Shown here in pieces: positions 57,373 to 64,000 of a DNA stretch of 64,000 nt (the first letter of the stretch is position 1; every line of letters begins with the position of its first letter). The notes beneath the pieces were generated by a model, which was not told the origin of the DNA, did not search any database, and was given only the letters and a program-made list of their open reading frames with translations. The stretch is taken from positions 1 through 64,000 of the forward strand of contig NZ_RJKN01000007.1 in the NCBI RefSeq assembly GCF_003751265.1. The letters are read 5' to 3'. Both the position numbers and the translations under genes were made by a program. This stretch comes from Pseudokineococcus lusitanus. GTDB taxonomy: Bacteria; Actinomycetota; Actinomycetes; Actinomycetales; Quadrisphaeraceae.

Positions 57373-57618
57373 CCGCCGGCGCCGCCCCGGGCCGGCCCGG
57401 GACGGCGCGGGCAGGCGCCCGTCGTCGTCGCCCGTAGACTGGACGGGACGGCCGCAGGGTCGGCCCCCTCCCGCCCGCCGCCGCGCGGTCGGTCTCGACG
57501 GGGGGCCGAGGTCCCGGCCGGCGGGCGGCGACGTCGCCCGCAGCTCTTCTCGCAGCCGCCTCGGGCGCACCTCGGTGCGGACGGCGGCGGCCGCCGACCT
57601 GAGAGGCCGGGTGGCCGG
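57373..57618 (+). promoter_or_regulatory. mrp operon promoter and long GC-rich leader
   Basis: TAGACT (57435-57440) is an excellent actinobacterial -10; no good -35 is seen. Transcription from there gives a ~170-base leader with several GC-rich complementary segments (for example GGCGGCGACGTCGCC near 57525-57540). I did not recognise a known riboswitch. Confidence 0.5.
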
Positions 57619-60600
57619 ATGACCGTCCTGATCGGCGCCCACGCCGTCGCCGCGCTCGTCGCGCCCACGCTCGTCCGGCTCCTGGGCCGTCGGGCCTTCC
57701 TCCTGCTGGCGCTCGTGCCGCTGGCGTCCTGCGCCTGGCTCGTCGCGCAGCTGCCGACCGTCCAGGCGGGCGGCGACCGGGTCGAGACCGTCGCCTGGGC
57801 GCCGCTGCTGCAGCTCGAGCTGGCCTTCCGGGTGGACGGCCTCGCGCTCGTCCTCGGGCTGCTCGTCGCCGGCGTCGGGGCCCTCGTCCTCGCCTACTGC
57901 GCGGCCTACTTCGACGACGGCGAGACGGGCCTCGGCCGCTTCGCCGGCGTCCTCGTGGCCTTCGCGGGCGCGATGCTCGCGCTCGTCCTCGCCGACGACC
58001 TGCTCCTGCTCTACGTCATGTGGGAGCTGACGACGGTCTTCTCCTACCTGCTCATCGGGCACCTCACCGAGCAGCGCAGCAGCCGCCTCGCCGCCATGCG
58101 CGCGCTCGTCGTGACGACCTTCGGCGGCCTGGCGATGCTCGTCGGGCTCGTCCTGCTCGGTGAGGCCGCGGGCACCTACCGGCTGTCCGAGCTCGTCGCC
58201 GCGCCGCCCGCTCCCAGCGGCGTGGTGACGGCCGGCCTCGTGCTCGTGCTCGTCGGCGCGCTGTCGAAGTCCGCGATCTGGCCGTTCTCGCTGTGGCTGC
58301 CGAGCGCCATGGCCGCGCCGACGCCGGTCAGCGCCTACCTCCACGCCGCGGCGATGGTGAAGGCCGGCGTCTACCTGCTGGCCCGCCTCGCGCCCGGCTT
58401 CGCCGACGTCCCCGTCTGGCGGCCGCTCGTCCTCACCCTCGGCGTCGTGACGATGCTCGTCGGCGGGTACCGGGCGCTGCGGCAGCACGACCTCAAGCTG
58501 CTCCTCGCCTACGGCACCGTCAGCCAGCTGGGCTTCATGACCGTGGTCGTGGGCCTCGGCGGCCCCGACGGCGCGCTCGCCGGCCTGGCGCTCGTCTGCG
58601 CCCACGCCCTCTTCAAGTCGACGCTCTTCCTCACGGTCGGCGCGATCGACCACGCCACCGGCACCCGCGACCTGCGGCGGCTCTCCGGGCTGCCGCGGCA
58701 GATGCCCGTGCTGACGGCCGCGGCCGTCCTCGCGGCCCTGTCGATGGCGGGGGTCACGCCGATGGCGGGCTTCGCCGCCAAGGAGTCGGCGTTCGACGCG
58801 CTGCTGCACGGCGGGTCGTCGCTCGCGACGGCCGCGCTCGTCGGCGTCGTGCTCGGCTCCTGCCTCACGGCCGGGTACACGGCGCGCTTCCTCTGGGGCG
58901 CCTTCGCCGCCAAGGGCCGGCAGCCCACCCCGGTGCACGCGCCGGGGCCCCTGCTGACCGGCGTGCCCGTCGTCCTCGCGGTGTCCGGCCTCGTGCTCGG
59001 CCTCGCCGGGCCGGCCTGGCAGCGCGTCCTGGAGCCGTACGTCCTCACGGTCGGCGAGCCCGAGGTGTACCTGCGTCCCTGGTACGGGCTGACGGCGTCC
59101 TTCGGCCTCTCGCTGCTCACCCTGGCCGTCGGCGCGCTGCTCTTCCTCGGGCGGCGCCGGGTCGTGCGGGCGCAGGCCCTGGCGCCGGTGCTCGTCGACA
59201 CCGAGCGCGGCTACGGCCGCCTCGTCCGGCTCGTCGAGCGCCTCGCCGTCGAGGCGACGGGTGCCACGCAGCGCGGCTCCCTGCCCGCCTACCTCGCCGT
59301 GATCTTCGTCGTCCTCGTCGTCGGGCCCGGGACCGCCGCGGTCCTCGCCGGCCCGTGGGACGCCCCGGTCCGGCTGTGGGACACCCCCGCGCAGCTGGCC
59401 GCGGGCGTCGTCGTGGCCGTCGCCGCCGTGGCCACCGTCCGGGCCCGCCGCCGCCTCAAGGCGGCCGTGCTCCTCGGCGTCACGGGGTACGGCGTCGCGC
59501 TGCTCTTCCTCCTCCACGGCGCGCCCGACCTCGCGCTGACGCAGGTGCTCGTGGAGACGGTGAGCCTCGTCGTCTTCGTGCTCGTCCTGCGCCGGCTGCC
59601 GCTCTACTTCTCCGACCGGCCGCTGCGCCGCAGCCGGTTCCTGCGCGCCGGCCTCGCCGTGGCGGTGGGCGGCGTCGTCAGCCTCCTGGCGCTCGTGGCC
59701 GTGGCCGCGCGGACCGCCACGCCGATCTCCACGGTCTTCCCGGAGCAGGCCTACGACTTCGGCGGCGGCCGGAACGTCGTCAACGTCATCCTCGTCGACA
59801 TCCGCGCGTGGGACACCGTCGGCGAGCTGTCGGTGCTCCTCGTCGCCGCCACCGGCGTCGCGAGCCTCGTCTTCCTCGGCCGCCGGTTCGGCCACCTCGA
59901 CGTCAGCGCCGAGGCGGAGGAGGAGGCGGCCCGGCTGGCCTCGGCCGACCGCGGCCCCGGCGGCACCACCGGCAGCGTCGACGCCGCGGACGCCGCCCCG
60001 GCGAGCACCGCGGCCGGCGCCGACGGCCACCTCGGGGACGCCCCCGCCGAGGAGGTCCGCCCGGCCGGGCGGTGGCAGGGCCCGCCGGAGCTGCCCGCCG
60101 AGCGCCGCTCGGTCATCTTCGAGACGGTCACGCGGCTCACCTTCCACACCGTCGTGCTCTTCTCGCTCTACCTCGTCTTCGCCGGCCACAACCAGCCGGG
60201 CGGCGGCTTCGCCGGCGGGCTCGTCGCGGGCCTCGCCCTCATGGTCCGGTACCTGTCCGGCGGCCGCCGCGAGCTCGACCGCGCGGCCCCGGTGCCCGCG
60301 GGCCTGCTGCTCGGCAGCGGCCTGTTCCTCTCCGCCGGCGTCGGCCTGCTCGCCGCCCTCCTCGGCTTCACGCCGCTGCAGAGCGCGATCTTCGAGCCCA
60401 CGGTGCCGGTGCTCGGCGAGGTCAAGCTCGTGACCGCCCTCTTCTTCGACATCGGGGTGTACCTGCTCGTGATCGGCCTCGTCCTCGACGTCCTCCGCAG
60501 CCTCGGGGGAGGGGTCGACGCGCACATCGAGGCGGACGCCGAGCGCGACCCCTCCTCGACGGCGGCCCTGTCGATCTCCGGCTCGGTGGGCGACCTCACC

Positions 60601-60699
60601 GAGGGGTCCGGGGAGGTCGAGCCCGAGCCCGAGCGCCCGGCGGCGGGCGCCGCCGCGACGCCGGCCGGCGGCACGGGGCACCCGGGCGGTGCGCGGTGA
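57619..60699 (+). CDS. mrpA: Na+/H+ antiporter subunit A with fused MrpB domain
   Basis: A 1,026-residue membrane protein, the largest subunit of the multisubunit Mrp cation/proton antiporter, related to complex I NuoL. The proton-translocating core includes MWELTTVFSYLLIGHLTEQ, SKSAIWPFSLWLPSAMAAPT (conserved Lys) and HAAAMVKAGVYLLARLAP. The MrpA C-terminal domain extends to about residue 760. A charged ~75-residue linker leads to an MrpB domain (SVIFETVTRLTFHTVVLFSL, AGHNQPGGGFAGGLVAGLAL). The fusion explains the absence of a separate mrpB. ATG 57619 follows a purine-rich stretch. The next gene overlaps by GTGA. Confidence 0.95.
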   Translation: MTVLIGAHAVAALVAPTLVRLLGRRAFLLLALVPLASCAWLVAQLPTVQAGGDRVETVAWAPLLQLELAFRVDGLALVLGLLVAGVGALVLAYCAAYFDDGETGLGRFAGVLVAFAGAMLALVLADDLLLLYVMWELTTVFSYLLIGHLTEQRSSRLAAMRALVVTTFGGLAMLVGLVLLGEAAGTYRLSELVAAPPAPSGVVTAGLVLVLVGALSKSAIWPFSLWLPSAMAAPTPVSAYLHAAAMVKAGVYLLARLAPGFADVPVWRPLVLTLGVVTMLVGGYRALRQHDLKLLLAYGTVSQLGFMTVVVGLGGPDGALAGLALVCAHALFKSTLFLTVGAIDHATGTRDLRRLSGLPRQMPVLTAAAVLAALSMAGVTPMAGFAAKESAFDALLHGGSSLATAALVGVVLGSCLTAGYTARFLWGAFAAKGRQPTPVHAPGPLLTGVPVVLAVSGLVLGLAGPAWQRVLEPYVLTVGEPEVYLRPWYGLTASFGLSLLTLAVGALLFLGRRRVVRAQALAPVLVDTERGYGRLVRLVERLAVEATGATQRGSLPAYLAVIFVVLVVGPGTAAVLAGPWDAPVRLWDTPAQLAAGVVVAVAAVATVRARRRLKAAVLLGVTGYGVALLFLLHGAPDLALTQVLVETVSLVVFVLVLRRLPLYFSDRPLRRSRFLRAGLAVAVGGVVSLLALVAVAARTATPISTVFPEQAYDFGGGRNVVNVILVDIRAWDTVGELSVLLVAATGVASLVFLGRRFGHLDVSAEAEEEAARLASADRGPGGTTGSVDAADAAPASTAAGADGHLGDAPAEEVRPAGRWQGPPELPAERRSVIFETVTRLTFHTVVLFSLYLVFAGHNQPGGGFAGGLVAGLALMVRYLSGGRRELDRAAPVPAGLLLGSGLFLSAGVGLLAALLGFTPLQSAIFEPTVPVLGEVKLVTALFFDIGVYLLVIGLVLDVLRSLGGGVDAHIEADAERDPSSTAALSISGSVGDLTEGSGEVEPEPERPAAGAAATPAGGTGHPGGAR

Positions 60700-61238
60700 C
60701 CGGCGTCACGACGGCGCCCCCCGCCGTCGTCCTCGTCGGCGTCGTCTTCGTCCTCGTCGCGACGGGCGTCTACCTCGTCCTCGAGCGCAGCCTCACCCGC
60801 GTGCTCGTCGGCGTCATCCTCCTCGGGAACGGCATCAACGTGCTGTTCCTCGTGGCCAGCGGCCGGGCCGGCAGCGCGCCGCTCGTCGGCAGCAGCGAGC
60901 CGGAGGACATGAGCGACAGCCTCCCGCAGGCCTTCGTGCTGACCGCCATCGTCATCACCCTCGGCCTCACGGCGTTCCTCCTCGCGATGGCCTACCGCAG
61001 CTGGCAGCTGCACGGCCACGACGAGGTCCAGGACGACGTCGAGGACCGCCAGGTCCGCGACCGCGCCGTCCGCGACGAGACGTCGGGCAGCTACGACCCT
61101 GACGACAGCAGCGACGACCGGTCCGACACCGGGGAGGACGCCGAGGGCGCCGACCGCACGGTCGGCGACACCGCGCTGCGGCACGTCCCCGGCAGCGGCA
61201 GCCGCCCCGCCGGGCGCCGGGACGGGGGCCCGGCGTGA
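60696..61238 (+). CDS. mrpC: Na+/H+ antiporter subunit C
   Basis: A 180-residue NuoK-like subunit with three membrane helices in the first ~110 residues (VVFVLVATGVYLVLERSLTR; GVILLGNGINVLFLVASG; AFVLTAIVITLGLTAFLLAM). These contain the family motif LVGVILLGNGINVL and DSLPQAFVLTAIVI. The C-terminal ~70 residues are a highly charged Asp/Glu/Arg tail not usual in the ~115-residue family, probably cytoplasmic. GTG 60696 overlaps the mrpA stop. Confidence 0.95.
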   Translation: MTGVTTAPPAVVLVGVVFVLVATGVYLVLERSLTRVLVGVILLGNGINVLFLVASGRAGSAPLVGSSEPEDMSDSLPQAFVLTAIVITLGLTAFLLAMAYRSWQLHGHDEVQDDVEDRQVRDRAVRDETSGSYDPDDSSDDRSDTGEDAEGADRTVGDTALRHVPGSGSRPAGRRDGGPA

Positions 61239-63085
61239 TCCCCCTCCTCGCGGCCGTCGCCGACCAGGGCCAGCGGGCCACCCAGGGCCAGGTGCTCGAG
61301 TGGCCGACGCTCGTCCCGCTGCCCGTCCTCGTGCCGCTCGTCGGCGCGGGCCTCGCCCTCGCCCTCGCGCGGCACCGCCGTGCGCAGGCCGCCGTGAGCA
61401 TCACCGCGCTGACCGTCGTGGCCGTCACCGCGCTGGCCATGCTGCTGGCCGTCCAGGACGTCGGGACGCTCGTCGTCGCCGTCGGCGGCTGGGACTCCGG
61501 CGTCGGCATCAACCTCGTCGCGGACCAGCTCTCGACGCTCATGCTCAGCGTCTCGAGCGCGGTGACGCTCGCGGTGCTCGTCTACTCCGTGGCGCAGGGC
61601 GCCGCGGACGGGGACGACGGCGCGCCCGTCGCGATCTTCCACCCCACCTACCTCGTGCTGTCCGCGGGCGTCAGCAACGCCTTCCTCTCGGGCGACCTGT
61701 TCAACCTCTACGTCGGCTTCGAGATGCTGCTGGCGGCGAGCTTCGTGCTGCTGACGCTCGGCGGCACGAGCGCCCGCATCCGTGCCGGCTCGACGTACGT
61801 CGTCGTGAGCATCGCCAGCTCGCTCGTCTTCCTCACCGCCGTCGCGCTCGTCTACGCGGCCACGGGGACGGCGAACCTCGCCCAGCTGCCCGAGCGGCTC
61901 GACGCGCTCGACGACGGCGTCCGCCTGGCCCTCCAGCTCCTGCTGCTCGTCGCCTTCGGCATCAAGGCGGCCGTCTTCCCGCTGTCGGCGTGGCTGCCGG
62001 ACTCCTACCCGACGGCGCCCGCGCCGGTCACCGCGGTGTTCGCCGGCCTGCTGACGAAGGTCGGCATCTACGCGATCATCCGGACGCAGACGCTGCTCTT
62101 CCCCGACGGGCGGCTCGACGACCTCCTCCTCGTCGTGGCGCTGGCGACGATGCTCGTCGGCATCCTCGGCGCCGTCGCGCAGACGGACATCAAGCGTCTG
62201 CTCTCCTTCACCCTCGTCAGCCACATCGGCTACCTCGTCATGGGCATCGCCCTGTCGTCGCAGCTCGGGCTGGCCGCGGCGGTCTACTACGTCATCCACC
62301 ACATCACCGTGCAGACGACGCTCTTCCTCGTCACCGGCCTCGTCGAGCGGCGGGGCGGGACGACGTCGATGGACCGTCTCGGCGGGATGGCGGCCCTCTC
62401 GCCGCTGCTGGGCGTCCTCTTCTTCGTCCCGGCCATGAACCTCGCGGGCATCCCCCCGCTGTCCGGCTTCCTCGGCAAGGTCGGCCTCGTCCAGGCCGGC
62501 GTGGCCGACGGCGGGACGCTGCCGATGGTGCTCGTCGTCGCCGGCGTCCTCACGAGCCTGCTGACCCTCTACGCCGTCGCGAAGGCCTGGAACCGTGCCT
62601 TCTGGAGCCGTCCCTCGACGGTCGGGCGCGAGGAGGAGACGGCGGCGCGCGAGGAGGAGGTGCCGGCCGCGACGACGGCCGTGACCGGCGTCGGCGGCGT
62701 CGAGGTCCGGGAGGACGCCGCGCGCCAGGCTCGTGGCGGCTCGGTGCTCGGCGACGACGGGAGCCGGGTCACCGGTGCCCTCACCGGTGCGGCCGTGGAC
62801 ACCGCCGAGCTGCCCGTCGACGCGCGGCGGCTGCCCGCGTGGATGGTCGCGCCGACGGCCGGCCTCGTGGCGCTCGGCCTCCTGCTCACCGTCCTCGCCG
62901 GACCGCTGCTCGCCGTGTCCTCGAGCGCGGCCGAGGAGCTGCGCGGGCGCGCCCCCTACGTCGAGGCGGTGCTCGGCGACGGGACCGCCGCCGGGCTGGC
63001 CCCGGTCGGAGGTCGCGGCGGCGCCGAGGCCGTCGGCACCGCGGGCAGCGCCGCCGGTCCCGGCGGCGAGGGGGGCGACCGATGA
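61235..63085 (+). CDS. mrpD: Na+/H+ antiporter subunit D
   Basis: A 616-residue NuoN/NuoM-like subunit of the antiporter. Core motifs are NLYVGFEMLLAASFVLLTLG (conserved Glu), FGIKAAVFPLSAWLPDSYPT (conserved Lys) and DIKRLLSFTLVSHIGYLVMG. An insert of ~90 charged residues (about 465-525) before the last helix lengthens the protein relative to the usual ~500 residues. GTG 61235 overlaps the mrpC stop, and the mrpE start overlaps its own stop (ATGA). It forms a proton path in the membrane with MrpA. Confidence 0.95.
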   Translation: MIPLLAAVADQGQRATQGQVLEWPTLVPLPVLVPLVGAGLALALARHRRAQAAVSITALTVVAVTALAMLLAVQDVGTLVVAVGGWDSGVGINLVADQLSTLMLSVSSAVTLAVLVYSVAQGAADGDDGAPVAIFHPTYLVLSAGVSNAFLSGDLFNLYVGFEMLLAASFVLLTLGGTSARIRAGSTYVVVSIASSLVFLTAVALVYAATGTANLAQLPERLDALDDGVRLALQLLLLVAFGIKAAVFPLSAWLPDSYPTAPAPVTAVFAGLLTKVGIYAIIRTQTLLFPDGRLDDLLLVVALATMLVGILGAVAQTDIKRLLSFTLVSHIGYLVMGIALSSQLGLAAAVYYVIHHITVQTTLFLVTGLVERRGGTTSMDRLGGMAALSPLLGVLFFVPAMNLAGIPPLSGFLGKVGLVQAGVADGGTLPMVLVVAGVLTSLLTLYAVAKAWNRAFWSRPSTVGREEETAAREEEVPAATTAVTGVGGVEVREDAARQARGGSVLGDDGSRVTGALTGAAVDTAELPVDARRLPAWMVAPTAGLVALGLLLTVLAGPLLAVSSSAAEELRGRAPYVEAVLGDGTAAGLAPVGGRGGAEAVGTAGSAAGPGGEGGDR

Positions 63086-63834
63086 GCCGCACCCGCCGCG
63101 CCGTCGTCCAGTGGCCCGTCCTCGTGTGGACGGCGCTCGTCTGGGTCCTCCTGTGGGGGGACCTGTCCGTGGCCAACGTGCTGTCCGGCGTCCTGCTGGG
63201 GCTGCTCGTCGTCCTCGTCTTCCCGCAGCCGCCGCTGCGCTTCCCGGGAGCGGTGCGGCCGGTGGCGGCCCTGCGCCTGCTCCTCGTCTTCGTCCGCGAC
63301 GTCGTCGTGGCGTCCGTGCAGGTGGCGCTCGTCGTCCTCACCCGCCGGGCCCCCACGAGCTCGGTGCTCGAGGTCCACCTGCGGACGGCGAGCCTGTCCC
63401 ACCTCACCGCGACGGCCGAGCTCATCTCGCTCGTCCCCGGCAGCGTCGTCGTCGAGGTCCGGCCGGGGACGCAGAGCCTCTTCGTGCACGCGCTCGACAC
63501 CCCCGACCTCGAGGCCGCCGAGCGGGCCCGCCGCGACGTGCTCGCGGTCGAGGCTCGCGTCGTGCGCGCCTTCGGGACCGACGAGGAGGTCGGGGACCTC
63601 GAGCGGGGCGACCCGAGCGGCCACGGCCGCCACCCCCGGCCGCCCGTGCGCCGGCGCGTCGTCCACGGCGGCGGTCGGACCGCCCGGCAGGGGGAGCCGG
63701 CCCACGAGGTCGGCGCCCCCGCCTCTGCCGTCGCCCCCGCGGAGCCCACCCCCGCGGTGACCGCGCCCGCCGAGCAGCCCGCCGCGGGCCGGCCGCGCGG
63801 CCGCCACGCCGCCCCCCGAGAGGACCAGCCCTGA
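63082..63834 (+). CDS. mrpE: Na+/H+ antiporter subunit E
   Basis: A 250-residue subunit. The MrpE domain covers the first ~170 residues: two hydrophobic helices (VLVWTALVWVLLWGDLSVAN; VLSGVLLGLLVVLVFPQPPL), LLLVFVRDVVVASVQVALVV, then ISLVPGSVVVEVRPGTQSLF, FVHALD and a soluble C-terminal part. A ~75-residue Pro/Arg/Ala tail follows. ATG 63082 overlaps the mrpD stop. Confidence 0.93.
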   Translation: MSRTRRAVVQWPVLVWTALVWVLLWGDLSVANVLSGVLLGLLVVLVFPQPPLRFPGAVRPVAALRLLLVFVRDVVVASVQVALVVLTRRAPTSSVLEVHLRTASLSHLTATAELISLVPGSVVVEVRPGTQSLFVHALDTPDLEAAERARRDVLAVEARVVRAFGTDEEVGDLERGDPSGHGRHPRPPVRRRVVHGGGRTARQGEPAHEVGAPASAVAPAEPTPAVTAPAEQPAAGRPRGRHAAPREDQP

Positions 63835-64000
63835 TGCTCCCCACCGGCACCCTCGTCGTCGCGCTCGTGCTCGGCTCGGCCCTGCTCGTCGCGGCCCTCT
63901 GCGTCGTCGCCCGGGCCGTCATGGGCCCGACCATCCTCGACCGGGTCGTCGCCCTCGACGTCCTCGTCGTCGTGCTCGTCGCGTCCTTCGGCCTCTACGC
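63834..64000 (+). CDS. mrpF: Na+/H+ antiporter subunit F, 3' end outside window
   Basis: The first 55 residues of MrpF. ATG 63834 overlaps the mrpE stop (TGATG). A membrane helix (LVVALVLGSALLVAALCVVA) leads to the family motif RAVMGPTILDRVVALDVLVV. mrpG is expected next, beyond the window. Confidence 0.93.
   Translation, partial: MLPTGTLVVALVLGSALLVAALCVVARAVMGPTILDRVVALDVLVVVLVASFGLY

Overview
The window is a very GC-rich (roughly 75% G+C) chromosomal segment of an actinomycete. The evidence is heavy GTG start use, GTGA/ATGA-coupled operons, leaderless-type TACCGT promoters, a bacterial proteasome activator (Bpa) ending in GQYL, a PAC2-family protein and Streptomyces-like regulators. A Kineosporiales-type genus would fit, but that is inference. 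No rRNA, tRNA, CRISPR array, insertion sequence or prophage was seen.

Layout. 1-5.9 kb: the end of an HNH endonuclease gene with a pentapeptide-repeat insert, a hexanucleotide repeat tract, and a secreted protein of ten fibronectin-III repeats. 6-13.7 kb: housekeeping and accessory genes (SDR, HAD phosphatase, pentapeptide protein, RidA, divergent LysR/EamA pair). 13.7-21.3 kb: a seven-gene, fully translationally coupled minus-strand operon that I read as an Ebo-type cluster: inositol-3-phosphate synthase, UbiA-type prenyltransferase (EboC-like), TIM-barrel isomerase, EboA, EboB (TatD-like), EboE and an EboF-like phosphodiesterase. The usual DHQS-like cyclase EboD is absent, and an unrelated sugar-phosphate cyclase, inositol phosphate synthase, heads the operon. 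This is the most interesting system in the window.

21.5-28.3 kb: a ROK repressor divergent from a ribose-type sugar ABC importer and a Gfo/Idh dehydrogenase, with twin direct-repeat operators spaced 21 bp in the shared promoter region. 28.4-36.2 kb: a 1,690-residue secreted ThuA/sorbosone-dehydrogenase/CBM protein, coupled to two membrane-anchored secreted proteins (one with a His/Asp-rich tail) and followed by a sugar-phosphate isomerase. Together with the importer this looks like uptake and oxidation of an unidentified sugar or polyol.

36.2-43.5 kb: Bpa with an unknown partner, a quinone oxidoreductase, a DUF6194 protein, and a peptide module (POT transporter plus CocE/S15 peptidase). 43.5-47.1 kb: a two-component system, a DUF998 membrane protein and a MobA-like transferase. 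47.1-53.3 kb: aldo/keto reductase, cysK-cysE, and xylA with a divergent XylR-type ROK regulator. 53.3-57.4 kb: WrbA-like flavoprotein, EamA exporter, 41-bp repeats, PAC2 protein and SMP-30 lactonase. 57.6-64 kb: an mrp (Na+/H+ antiporter) operon starting with a fused MrpA-MrpB and running off the window inside mrpF.

Two sequence-level themes recur. Three convergent-side gene ends have their stop-codon segment tandemly duplicated, and three genes share an identical 11-mer (CTACCGTCGCG) placed so that transcription would begin at the start codon.
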